Below, in pieces: positions 30,502 to 39,209 of a stretch of DNA of 64,000 bases. A program made the position numbers and the translations under genes. This DNA is from an uncultured Burkholderiaceae bacterium (GTDB lineage: Bacteria; Pseudomonadota; Gammaproteobacteria; Burkholderiales; Burkholderiaceae_B): NCBI GenBank assembly GCA_937888805.1, contig CALBEY010000070.1:26608-90607 (forward strand), in the 5' to 3' direction. Position 1 is the stretch's first letter. Every line of letters starts with the position of its first letter. Below the pieces are notes generated by a model. The model had not been told where the DNA came from, searched no databases, and saw only the letters and a program-made list of their open reading frames with translations.

Positions 30502-31929
30502 ATGTCTAAACAATTTGATTTGGTGGTGATTGGTGCTGGCCCTGGCGGCTATATTGCCGCCATCCGTGCTTCTCAGTTGGGAATGAAGGTCGCTTGTGTG
30601 GATGCGTGGCAAAACGGCGATGGCAATCCCGCTCCCGGTGGTACTTGTACCAATGTGGGTTGTATTCCTTCAAAAGCGTTGTTGCAGTCGTCTGAGCATT
30701 TTGACCAAGCCAACCATCATTTTGCCGAGCATGGCATTGAATGTCAGGGTGTGTCGTTAAAGCTTGATCGTATGCTGGGTCGCAAAAATGAGGTGGTCAA
30801 GCAAAACAACGACGGTATTCTTTATCTATTTAAAAAGAATAAGATTGCATTTTTTCATGGCAAAGGTTCATTTGTTGGCAAATCAGCAGAGGGTTGGCAA
30901 ATCAAGGTCAGCGGCACCGCTGAGGAAGACCTGATTGCCAAGCACGTGGTCGTTGCCACAGGGTCGTCAGCGCGCGCGTTGCCTGGGCTGGATTTCGATG
31001 AAAAACAAGTCTTGTCCAACGACGGTGCACTGAATATTGGCGCTGTGCCCAAACGTTTGGGTGTGATTGGTGCGGGTGTCATTGGTCTAGAGATGGGTAG
31101 CGTTTGGCGTCGTCTGGGCGCTGAAGTGACAGTGCTTGAGGCGATGCCTGAGTTTCTGGCTGCCGTGGATCAGACCATTGCCAAAGAAGCGTTCAAGATC
31201 TTCCAAAAGCAAGGCTTGAAAATCAACATGGGCGCCAAAATCAGCGACATTAGTCGCACGGCGCGCCAAGTGAGCATTGACTGGACAGATGCAGCCGGCC
31301 AGGAACAAAAACTGTTGGTGGATAAGTTGATTGTGTCGATTGGTCGGGTTCCTTACACTGGCGGTCTCGGGGCAGAGGCTGTTGGCCTTAAGCTCGATGA
31401 GCGTGGCTTTGTGATCGTTGATGACCACTGCAAGACCAACCTAGAAAACGTCTGGGCTGTGGGTGATGTGGTTCGTGGGCCAATGCTTGCCCACAAGGCC
31501 GAAGAAGAGGGTGTGGCGGTTGCTGAACGCATGGCTGGCCAGCTTGGACACGTTAACTTCAACACCATCCCTTGGGTCATTTACACTTCGCCCGAAATAG
31601 CTTGGGTTGGTCAAAACGAACAAGAACTCAAAGCGGCTGGGATTGAGTACAAATCAGGTTCCTTCCCGTTTTTGGCCAATGGACGCGCACGTGCGCTAGG
31701 TGATACCACGGGTATGGTCAAGGTGCTGGCACATGCCCAGACTGATGAGGTGCTTGGTGTGCACGTGATTGGTCCAATGGCCTCTGAGTTGATTGCCGAG
31801 GCGGTCACCATCATGGAATTCCGAGGGGCTGCCGAGGATATTGCACGAATCTGTCACGCGCACCCCACATTGTCTGAAGCCATGAAAGAAGCGGCATTGG
31901 CCGTTGACAAGCGTGCCTTGAATTTCTAA
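30502..31929 (+). CDS. lpdA: Dihydrolipoyl dehydrogenase E3
   Basis: This flavoprotein reoxidises dihydrolipoamide on OdhB using NAD. The protein (475 residues) has the FAD motif VVIGAGPGGYIAAIRA, the redox disulfide C49/C54 in GGTCTNVGCIPSKALL, the NAD motif GVIGAGVIGLEMGSVW, and the C-terminal catalytic His-Glu region HAHPTLSEAMKEA. It is 12 bp after odhB and ends the operon with a terminator. A distant relative forms the second half of the fusion protein at 59.6 kb. Confidence 0.97.
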   Translation: MSKQFDLVVIGAGPGGYIAAIRASQLGMKVACVDAWQNGDGNPAPGGTCTNVGCIPSKALLQSSEHFDQANHHFAEHGIECQGVSLKLDRMLGRKNEVVKQNNDGILYLFKKNKIAFFHGKGSFVGKSAEGWQIKVSGTAEEDLIAKHVVVATGSSARALPGLDFDEKQVLSNDGALNIGAVPKRLGVIGAGVIGLEMGSVWRRLGAEVTVLEAMPEFLAAVDQTIAKEAFKIFQKQGLKINMGAKISDISRTARQVSIDWTDAAGQEQKLLVDKLIVSIGRVPYTGGLGAEAVGLKLDERGFVIVDDHCKTNLENVWAVGDVVRGPMLAHKAEEEGVAVAERMAGQLGHVNFNTIPWVIYTSPEIAWVGQNEQELKAAGIEYKSGSFPFLANGRARALGDTTGMVKVLAHAQTDEVLGVHVIGPMASELIAEAVTIMEFRGAAEDIARICHAHPTLSEAMKEAALAVDKRALNF

Positions 31930-31955
31930 ATCAATTCAGGCGTGATGTTCTTGAT

Positions 31956-31986
31956 GGGCACTGTCCTGCGGGATCAGTGCCCTTTT
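31956..31986 (+). terminator. Rho-independent terminator after lpdA
   Basis: GGGCACTG (31956-31963) pairs with CAGTGCCC (31975-31982), and TTTT follows. The next gene, zapE, starts 12 bp later, so its expression needs read-through or a very close promoter. Confidence 0.85.
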
Positions 31987-31997
31987 ACTGTAAAGCC

Positions 31998-33089
31998 ATG
32001 AACGTTACTGATTACTACGACAAAGCACTGCAAGAAAAGGGCTTCTCAGCCGACTCGGCACAGCTTCAAGCCGTGGCACGCCTTCAAGTTTATTTTGATG
32101 ATTGGATTGCTTTTAGGCGCCAACGCTCGAATGTTTTGAAGAAACTCTTGCGACCAGCCAAAGTACCCACTGGGGTCTATCTGTGGGGCGGTGTGGGAAG
32201 AGGCAAAAGCTTTTTGATGGATGCCTTTTACACCTCGGTGCCGGTGGTGCGCAAAACACGCGTGCATTTTCATGAGTTTATGCGCAGCATCCATCGCCAG
32301 CTCGAAGAGGTCAGAGGGCAGCAAGATCCGCTTGATGAGGTGGCCAAGCGGATAGCAAAGCGTTATCGGCTGATCTGTTTTGATGAGTTCCATGTCTCTG
32401 ACGTGGCTGACGCCATGATTCTGTACAAATTATTGCTCGGCCTGTTTAATCGTGGCACATCGTTTGTCATGACCTCAAACTATGAGCCTAGCAAACTGTA
32501 CCCTGATGGCTTGCACCGTGACCGGATCTTACCCGCCATTGAACTCATTCTTAATCGCATGGATGTGTTGAATGTAGACAGTGGGATTGACTACCGACGA
32601 CGTGCGCTTGAACAGGTCCAGTGCTATCACAGCCCCTTGGATGAGGCCGCCCAAAAAGCGCTGCAACAGACTTTTGATGCGCTGTCTGATACGCCAGCGC
32701 TCGACCCAGTTATTTCAATCGAGCATCGTGAAATAAGATCGGTTGCCCGTTCGGGCAGCGTCGTGTGGTTTGACTTTGAGACACTGTGCGCAGGGCCACG
32801 CTCGCAGAACGATTATTTGGAATTGGCCAGTCGTTTCCATGCGATTATTCTGTCAGGGGTGCCACAGATGAAACCGCGTCATGCCTCTGAGGCTAGGCGC
32901 TTTACTTGGCTAATTGATGTGCTTTATGACCACAAGGTCAAATTAGTCATATCGGCGGCTTGCGAGCCTGAGGCGCTATACACTGAAGGTCCCATGTCAA
33001 ATGAGTTTCATCGCACGGTTTCAAGACTGCAAGAAATGCAGTCACAAGAATACCTTGATGAGCAGAAAAGAGCCACCGTGACGTTGTGA
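31998..33089 (+). CDS. zapE: Cell division ATPase ZapE (AFG1 family)
   Basis: ZapE is a cytoplasmic AAA-like ATPase that associates with the FtsZ ring in proteobacteria. The protein (363 residues) has Walker A in LWGGVGRGKSFLMDAF, Walker B in RLICFDEFHVSDVADAM, and the AFG1 pattern GTSFVMTSNYEPSKLYPDGLHRD. The ATG at 31998 was chosen; the upstream GTG-type frame opening at 31977 overlaps the terminator stem. The gene often follows the odh operon in Burkholderiales, and the same order is seen here. Confidence 0.94.
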   Translation: MNVTDYYDKALQEKGFSADSAQLQAVARLQVYFDDWIAFRRQRSNVLKKLLRPAKVPTGVYLWGGVGRGKSFLMDAFYTSVPVVRKTRVHFHEFMRSIHRQLEEVRGQQDPLDEVAKRIAKRYRLICFDEFHVSDVADAMILYKLLLGLFNRGTSFVMTSNYEPSKLYPDGLHRDRILPAIELILNRMDVLNVDSGIDYRRRALEQVQCYHSPLDEAAQKALQQTFDALSDTPALDPVISIEHREIRSVARSGSVVWFDFETLCAGPRSQNDYLELASRFHAIILSGVPQMKPRHASEARRFTWLIDVLYDHKVKLVISAACEPEALYTEGPMSNEFHRTVSRLQEMQSQEYLDEQKRATVTL

Positions 33090-33133
33090 GCGATTCGGTG
33101 TCATTATCAGATCTTAAGTGAAGAATTGATCCC

Positions 33134-34513
33134 ATGAAAACCCGTGTTCTTACTGGCATTACCACCACAGGTACACCACACCTTGGCAACTATGTGGGCG
33201 CCATTCGACCAGCGATTCGAGCCAGTCAACAGCCTGAGGTGCAAGCTTTTTTCTTTTTGGCTGATTTGCACGCCTTGATCAAATGCGAAGATCCCCAACG
33301 TATTGCCCGCTCTCGCATGGAAATAGCCGCCACCTGGTTGGCCGCGGGCCTAGATCCAGAACGGGTACTGTTTTACCGTCAGTCGGACATCATTGAAATC
33401 CCTGAGCTCAGTTGGTTGCTAACCTGCGTCACGGGTAAGGGGTTGATGAACCGAGCGCATGCCTACAAAGCCTCGGTTGATGCCAATCGCGAAAAAAATC
33501 TCGAAGATGATGATGGGATCAACATGGGTTTATTCTCATATCCGATCTTGATGGCCGCCGATATCCTGATGTTTAACGCCCACAAGGTACCGGTGGGTCG
33601 TGATCAGGTACAGCATCTGGAAATGGCGCGAGACATCGCGCAACGTTTTAACCACCTATACCCCCGTTCGAAGGCTGACTGGTTCGTTCTACCTGAAGCC
33701 GTGGTTGACGAGTCTGTGGCCACGTTGACCGGTTTGGATGGCCGGAAAATGTCCAAAAGTTATCACAACACAGTACCCTTATTTGAGGGCGGCACCAAAG
33801 CCTTGAAAACGGCGGTGGCTAAAATTGTGACAGACTCGCGCGAACCGGGTGAACCCAAAGATGCCCACCGTTCAAACCTGCTGCCGATATTTCGGGCATT
33901 TGCCAGCGCCGAACAAACGCAGGTATTTATAGATGCCTTGGTCGCAGGTATGGGCTGGGGCCAGGCCAAGCAGTCACTGGTCAATGTGATTGAGCAGGAG
34001 ATCGCGCCACTTCGCGAGCATTACGATCAATTGATGGCAAGGCCTGATGATTTAGAGGATATCTTGCAGGCGGGTGCCAAGCGGGCCCGTGAGATAGCGA
34101 CACCATTCATGGCGCAATTGCGCCAAGCGGTTGGTATCGCTGCGCCAACCAAGTCAAGCCATGTTGACGTTGGTAGTCAAGCGGGGAAGGCGGGAAAGGC
34201 CAAGACCGGCAAAGGTCCGCGATTCGTGCAGTTCCGAGATGAGCAGGGTCTGTTTCGCTTCAAGCTGATTTCTCAAGCTGGGCTGACCTTGTGCACATCA
34301 CTGGCCCATCAAGACCCCAAGCAGGTGGGGGTCATTTTGCGACAGTTGGAACTTCGGACATCTTCTGTGACCGTTGAAGAAGAGGGTGCGACAGGCTATT
34401 TGGTTTTGATTGATGAACAAACAGTGGCCCAAGGCCCTGTCTGCGGAAGCGCTGCTCAACGCGACGATTTGCTACAAACCACTCGGGCGGCCATTGAGGA
34501 ATTAGCCGCTTGA
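33134..34513 (+). CDS. trpS: Tryptophanyl-tRNA synthetase with C-terminal extension
   Basis: TrpS charges tRNA-Trp. The catalytic part is class I, with the HIGH-like motif TPHLGNY near residue 15-21 and KMSKS at 205-209. The protein is 459 residues, whereas the usual bacterial enzyme is about 330-340. The extra C-terminal part (about 345-459) begins with a Lys/Gly-rich linker and then shows FRDEQGLFRFKLISQAG and TGYLVLIDEQ, which looks like a small beta-rich domain of the DUF1508/YegP style. Long TrpS forms occur in related bacteria, but the role of the tail is not known to me. The stop overlaps the start of the helicase gene. Confidence 0.95.
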   Translation: MKTRVLTGITTTGTPHLGNYVGAIRPAIRASQQPEVQAFFFLADLHALIKCEDPQRIARSRMEIAATWLAAGLDPERVLFYRQSDIIEIPELSWLLTCVTGKGLMNRAHAYKASVDANREKNLEDDDGINMGLFSYPILMAADILMFNAHKVPVGRDQVQHLEMARDIAQRFNHLYPRSKADWFVLPEAVVDESVATLTGLDGRKMSKSYHNTVPLFEGGTKALKTAVAKIVTDSREPGEPKDAHRSNLLPIFRAFASAEQTQVFIDALVAGMGWGQAKQSLVNVIEQEIAPLREHYDQLMARPDDLEDILQAGAKRAREIATPFMAQLRQAVGIAAPTKSSHVDVGSQAGKAGKAKTGKGPRFVQFRDEQGLFRFKLISQAGLTLCTSLAHQDPKQVGVILRQLELRTSSVTVEEEGATGYLVLIDEQTVAQGPVCGSAAQRDDLLQTTRAAIEELAA

Positions 34514-36492
34514 GTGAGCTTGAATCGATATTTGGCTCAGAGGGCGGACTGTCTAAACACACCCCAGATTTTCGTGAGCGACCGGGTCAACTGGCTTTGG
34601 CCCAAACCATTGAGGCAACCATCAGAAAGCGTGGTGTTTTGGTGGCTGAAGCGGGAACTGGCACTGGCAAAACATTAGCTTATTTGGTGCCTGCCATTAT
34701 GTCTGGTGCCAAAGTGTTGGTCTCAACAGGCACCCGAACGCTTCAAGATCAGTTGTTTGGTAAAGACTTGCCGCTGGTGCGCCAAGCGTTGGCATTGCCT
34801 TTGGTCACCGCTTTACTCAAGGGACGGGCCAACTACGTTTGCCATCATCATCTTGAACGGTTGCAAGATGATCCTGAAGCGCTTCGATCTAAAAACGAAA
34901 TCATTTGGCTACGTCAAATCCGGCAATTTGCGGCAACTTCAAACACCGGTGATCGTGCCATGTTGTCAAGCGTGCCTGAAGAGGCTGATATTTGGAGTCG
35001 GGTGACCTCCACACGCGAGAATTGTTTGGGTCAAGAGTGCCCTCATGTACGCGAGTGTTTCGTCTACAAAGCCCGTCGAGAGGCCCAAGAGGCTGACTTG
35101 GTGGTCATTAACCACGCCCTGTTCATGGCAGACGCATCACTTAAGCAAGAAGGAATTTCAGACCTGCTGCCCGAAGCGGACGTGGTGATTTTTGATGAAG
35201 CCCACCAACTTCCCGCGGTGGCAACACGATTTCTAGGCCAATCGATTTCGACTGGCCAGCTTCAGGATCTGGCTCGTCAGTCCGAAGTGGCTGGTTTGGC
35301 ACATGCTCGCGAGGCGCTGAAATGGAGTCAGTTATGCGAAGGGTTGACCCTTGCCATCAAAGAATGGCGGTTGGCTTGTGACTGGATTGACCAAACAGCC
35401 AATCGCCGTGCAATGCCCGATGATATTTTGCAGCAGCCCGAAAGCGTTGCTGCGTTTGAGGTGCTTTGTGAGGCGCTGGATCGTTTGCTCAAAGCCTTGT
35501 GTCAACATGAAGAACAACACCCTGATATTGCGGCACTCGCTCGCACTGCGCAAACCTGCCAAGTGCGACTTCACTTGTGGCAGCAAGTGTTATTGCTTAG
35601 CTCAGGATTTGGAGCCGTGTCGGGGTCTAGCGACATGGTGTATTGGTTAGAAAATACCAGCCAACACGTTCGGTTTAATGTCGCACCACTGTCGATTACC
35701 GAGGCGTTTTCATCAGATAAAAAAGGCGCCCAAGCCTGGGTCTTCTTGTCAGCGACGCTTTCGGTCAAGGGTGACTTCAGTCATTTTGTGGATCGACTTG
35801 GATTGGAAGATATAGACACACACCATCAGCCCTCACCCTTTGACTATGAGCGTTGCGCTTATCTTTGCGTGCCCAGTGACTTGCCGGCGGTGAATCATCC
35901 CGACTATTCCGCGGCTTTCGCTCAGTGGATTTTCCCCATCATTGTGCAAAATGACGGTGCGACATTGGTTTTATGCACCACGTTGCGCGCGGTTGATCGG
36001 GTGGCTCAAGCTTTAGAGACGCTTTATAACGAAAATGATTTGCAATGGCCTATTTTGCGCCAAGGTGCTCAACCCAGAGGCACCCTGTTGAGCGCATTTC
36101 GTGAACAAGACCATGCGGTATTGGTGGGCAGCGCAACGTTTTGGGAAGGCATTGATGTTGCAGGTGAGCGGCTCACAGTGGTGGCGATCGATAAACTACC
36201 TTTTGCGCCGCCAGATGATCCCATTTTGCAGGCGCGTTTGAAAGCCTGTCGTGACAAAGGGGGCAATCCCTTCCTTGAGTTTCAAGTGCCTGAGGCGGCC
36301 ATTGCTCTAAAGCAGGGGGCTGGTCGATTGATTCGAAGCGAAAAGGACTGGGGTGTGTTGATAGTGGGCGATAGCCGTTTGGTTGACAAGCCATACGGCC
36401 GTGCCCTCTGGCAAGGTTTGCCACCCTTTCAGCGCACCCGGCATGCGCAAGACGTGCTCGATTTCATCGCTGCCCGCCGGGGCGGCGCTTAA
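34510..36492 (+). CDS. ATP-dependent DNA helicase, DinG/YoaA family
   Basis: This is an XPD-like superfamily 2 helicase with an iron-sulfur domain, acting in DNA damage tolerance. The protein (660 residues) has Walker A at about 46-55 (AEAGTGTGKT), cysteines for the cluster (YVCHHHLERL, then NCLGQECPHVRECF), the DEAH box (FDEAHQLP), and motif VI (QGAGRLIRSEKDWG). Length and motifs fit YoaA better than DinG. The start is a TTG at 34510 whose bases overlap the trpS stop TGA, indicating coupled translation. Its 3' end shares TTAA with the convergent bamD gene. Confidence 0.93.
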   Translation: MSELESIFGSEGGLSKHTPDFRERPGQLALAQTIEATIRKRGVLVAEAGTGTGKTLAYLVPAIMSGAKVLVSTGTRTLQDQLFGKDLPLVRQALALPLVTALLKGRANYVCHHHLERLQDDPEALRSKNEIIWLRQIRQFAATSNTGDRAMLSSVPEEADIWSRVTSTRENCLGQECPHVRECFVYKARREAQEADLVVINHALFMADASLKQEGISDLLPEADVVIFDEAHQLPAVATRFLGQSISTGQLQDLARQSEVAGLAHAREALKWSQLCEGLTLAIKEWRLACDWIDQTANRRAMPDDILQQPESVAAFEVLCEALDRLLKALCQHEEQHPDIAALARTAQTCQVRLHLWQQVLLLSSGFGAVSGSSDMVYWLENTSQHVRFNVAPLSITEAFSSDKKGAQAWVFLSATLSVKGDFSHFVDRLGLEDIDTHHQPSPFDYERCAYLCVPSDLPAVNHPDYSAAFAQWIFPIIVQNDGATLVLCTTLRAVDRVAQALETLYNENDLQWPILRQGAQPRGTLLSAFREQDHAVLVGSATFWEGIDVAGERLTVVAIDKLPFAPPDDPILQARLKACRDKGGNPFLEFQVPEAAIALKQGAGRLIRSEKDWGVLIVGDSRLVDKPYGRALWQGLPPFQRTRHAQDVLDFIAARRGGA

Positions 36493-37343
36493 AAATAACG
36501 CAATGGATTCCAGACACTGTAGGTGTTGCGATCTAATCCCTGCTCGATGAGTTTGGTGTCTGGATAGTTTTTCAGGAGAACGCGCTCGTAATCCTTACTC
36601 AATTCGGGCATGTTGAGTTTTTGGTACGACATCATGATGATGTAGGTTGCCTCTTCTGCAGCTGGAACCCCTTCATAATCAGTCAACACCACTTGTGCAC
36701 GGTTGATGGCCGCGACGTAGGCCTCGCGTTCGTAATAAAAAGTGGCGGTATGTAGTTGATTTTCCGCCATGGTGTTCACCAACCAGTTCATTCGTGCGCG
36801 GGCATCATCAGCGTAAATACTTTTTGGGTAGCGTGTGATCAATTGGTTGAAAGATTCGTAAGATTCTCGTAGGGCTTGCGGGTCGCGCTCAGCGGGATCT
36901 TGTCGGGTAAGAAAGGAAAGGGCGGCACTTGGCGGTGTGAATAGAATAAGGCCGCGCAGAAAAAGCATGTAATCAGAGCCTGGGTGACTGGGATACTGAC
37001 GCTGGAATCGTGAGATCGTCGCCAAAGCCATTTCAGGCTCACCCTGTTTCCACTGCACGTACGCCAGGTTAATCAGGGACTGTTGTGCGTATGGCCCGAA
37101 AGGAAAGCGGGCCTCAACAGCCATGAATCGTGTGCCAGCGTCTTGCCAAGCGCCGGCATTCATTTCAGATTTGCCTGATTCAAACAGTCGCTCGACAGGC
37201 CAATTGGCTGTTTCATCAAAATCATCACCGCCGCCCGATGAACAGCCGCTTAGTGTTAGAAGGCTGGCAAGTAGCAGCAACACCAAACATGTCCGTGAGA
37301 GCGGTTTGCAAGATAGGCCGGTAAAGTTTGTGAAAGAGGTCAC
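36489..37343 (-). CDS. bamD: Outer membrane protein assembly factor BamD
   Basis: BamD is the essential lipoprotein partner of BamA in outer-membrane protein insertion. The protein (284 residues) has a signal peptide with lipobox LSGC, giving the lipidated C34, followed by TPR repeats that contain the family patterns WPVERLFESGKSEMNAGAW and YPKSIYADDARARM. It is divergent from rluD with a 55-bp gap, an arrangement conserved in many betaproteobacteria. Its end overlaps the helicase end by 4 bp. Confidence 0.95.
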   Translation of the reverse strand: MTSFTNFTGLSCKPLSRTCLVLLLLASLLTLSGCSSGGGDDFDETANWPVERLFESGKSEMNAGAWQDAGTRFMAVEARFPFGPYAQQSLINLAYVQWKQGEPEMALATISRFQRQYPSHPGSDYMLFLRGLILFTPPSAALSFLTRQDPAERDPQALRESYESFNQLITRYPKSIYADDARARMNWLVNTMAENQLHTATFYYEREAYVAAINRAQVVLTDYEGVPAAEEATYIIMMSYQKLNMPELSKDYERVLLKNYPDTKLIEQGLDRNTYSVWNPLRYF

Positions 37344-37398
37344 GCAAGCTTCCTGAGTGTTAGCATTTAATTAAGATTATAAGACTCGAAACAAGACT

Positions 37399-38400
37399 GT
37401 GAGTTTCATCATAAACGTTCAAGACCCGACTGACGACTTTGAGAGCCCCATTTTGCAGGCACAGTGCCAACCGTTACGATTTGTGGTTGGTCAAAATGTC
37501 TGGGGTGAGCGACTTGACAAGCAATTGGCCGTTTGCCTGCCCGAACATTCTCGGGGGCGTTTGCAAGGCTGGATAGAACAAGGGCATGTGCGCATCAACG
37601 GTCAAGTGCAGTCAAAAGTTCGGTATAAAGTTTCGGTTGGTGATGTGATTGAGGTTGAGCCACAACAAGGCGAACAATCGCTGGCTTATAGCCCTCAGGC
37701 CGTCGATTTTGAAGTGGTGGCACAGTCAGACCAGTGGATCGTTATCAATAAGCCCGTCGGCCTGGTTGTCCATCCTGGAGCGGGTAACTGGCAGGGAACG
37801 TTGCTCAATGGGTTGTTATTCATGGATCCTTCTCTGACGCATGTGCCAAGAGCTGGCATTGTGCATCGCCTCGACAAGGACACGTCGGGATTGATGGTGG
37901 TGGCGCGTTCGGAAACGTCCCAAACCCATCTGGTTCGGCAGCTGCAAGCACGCAGCGTGCATCGGCAGTATTTGGCGTTGTGTCACGGCCACTTTACAGG
38001 GTTTACCGCCCTCGTTGATCAGCCTATTGGGCGTGATTCAAGGGTGCCCATTAAAATGAGCGTGACACGCCCCATTGCCCCCAAGGAAGCGATCACGCAA
38101 GTGAATCGACAGCGCTTGGGCATGTTTGAGGATCAGACGGTTACGCAAGTGATTTGTAAGCTAAAAACGGGACGCACCCATCAGATCAGGGTTCATTTGG
38201 CAAGCCTTGGTCATCCTTTGGTGGGTGATGTGTTGTACGGTGGTCGAATAATGGCTGGTGCCAAGCGTCAGATGTTGCATGCTCAGGAGTTGCGATTTGA
38301 GGACCCCAAAACCGGTGAGATGCTTAAATTTTTCAGTGAACCACCACCAGACATGAGTGAAGTGTTGTCACTCATTCGCTGGACTGAGCCCAACCAATGA
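37399..38400 (+). CDS. rluD: 23S rRNA pseudouridine synthase RluD
   Basis: RluD makes pseudouridines 1911, 1915 and 1917 in helix 69 of 23S rRNA. The protein (333 residues) has an N-terminal S4 RNA-binding domain (about residues 30-90, GERLDKQLAVCLPEHSRGRL) and the RluA-type catalytic domain with the motif HRLDKDTSGLM, in which D159 is the catalytic aspartate. It starts with GTG. It overlaps pgeF by 4 bp (ATGA). Confidence 0.95.
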   Translation: MSFIINVQDPTDDFESPILQAQCQPLRFVVGQNVWGERLDKQLAVCLPEHSRGRLQGWIEQGHVRINGQVQSKVRYKVSVGDVIEVEPQQGEQSLAYSPQAVDFEVVAQSDQWIVINKPVGLVVHPGAGNWQGTLLNGLLFMDPSLTHVPRAGIVHRLDKDTSGLMVVARSETSQTHLVRQLQARSVHRQYLALCHGHFTGFTALVDQPIGRDSRVPIKMSVTRPIAPKEAITQVNRQRLGMFEDQTVTQVICKLKTGRTHQIRVHLASLGHPLVGDVLYGGRIMAGAKRQMLHAQELRFEDPKTGEMLKFFSEPPPDMSEVLSLIRWTEPNQ

Positions 38401-39185
38401 CTCAATATTCACAAGAGCAATATCCTTGGATCACCCCTCAAGACTTGCCTCTGGGGCTTCAAGTGATGAGTACCACTCGGTTTGGTGGGGTTAGCGAACC
38501 ACCGTTTGATGCCTTTAATGTGGGCTTGCATGTCGGCGACGATGTGCGAGCGGTTCTGGAAAATCGTCGCTTTTTGCGAGCTAACCTGCCGTCCGAACCG
38601 ATCTGGCTTGATCAAGTTCACGGCCGTAAGGTTATGGATGCCGATCAGGTTGATCGGTTAACTGCCCCATTTGAGGCTGATGCGGCCGTTACGACATCTT
38701 CTGACGTGGTGTTGGCGATCCAAACGGCAGATTGCATGCCCGTGGTGATCAACGGCGGTGGTAGGGTTTTGGGTGTCGCCCATGCCGGCTGGCGGGGCTT
38801 GGCACTGGGGGTGCTTAGCGAATTGGTGCTGGCCATGCAAGAAAAGGTGGCTGTACCCAATCGTGATTTGAGGCAATGGCAGGCGTGGATTGGCCCCTGT
38901 ATTGGTCCAAGTGCGTTTCAAGTGGGCAAGGACGTCAGGCAAGCGTTCCTTGCTCAATCGCCAGGGCACCAAACGTTCTTTAGCCCAGATGATGATGCGC
39001 CGCACAAGTGGCGTTGTGACCTGCCCGGTTTGGCCTTGCGAGCGCTTCATTCCATGGGCATTAAGCATTCTAAATGGTGCGGGTTTTGTACGGTGAGTGA
39101 CGAGCAGCAACGATTTTTCAGCTACCGGCGTGATGGACGCACCGGGCGCATGGCCACACTGGCATGGTTGGGTAAGTACCGTTGA
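38397..39185 (+). CDS. pgeF: Peptidoglycan editing factor PgeF (YfiH/LACC1 family)
   Basis: Members of this family were first called polyphenol oxidases; work since shows purine nucleoside phosphorylase and adenosine deaminase activity in some members, and a peptidoglycan editing role in Escherichia coli. The protein (262 residues) has the conserved metal-site segments TADCMPVVI, GVAHAGWRGLALGVL and WIGPCIGPSAFQVG, supplying the Cys and His ligands. It is translationally coupled to rluD, as in many proteobacteria. Confidence 0.93.
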   Translation: MTQYSQEQYPWITPQDLPLGLQVMSTTRFGGVSEPPFDAFNVGLHVGDDVRAVLENRRFLRANLPSEPIWLDQVHGRKVMDADQVDRLTAPFEADAAVTTSSDVVLAIQTADCMPVVINGGGRVLGVAHAGWRGLALGVLSELVLAMQEKVAVPNRDLRQWQAWIGPCIGPSAFQVGKDVRQAFLAQSPGHQTFFSPDDDAPHKWRCDLPGLALRALHSMGIKHSKWCGFCTVSDEQQRFFSYRRDGRTGRMATLAWLGKYR

Positions 39186-39209
39186 CAAGTTTAAAAGGAC
39201 AGCGCACGA

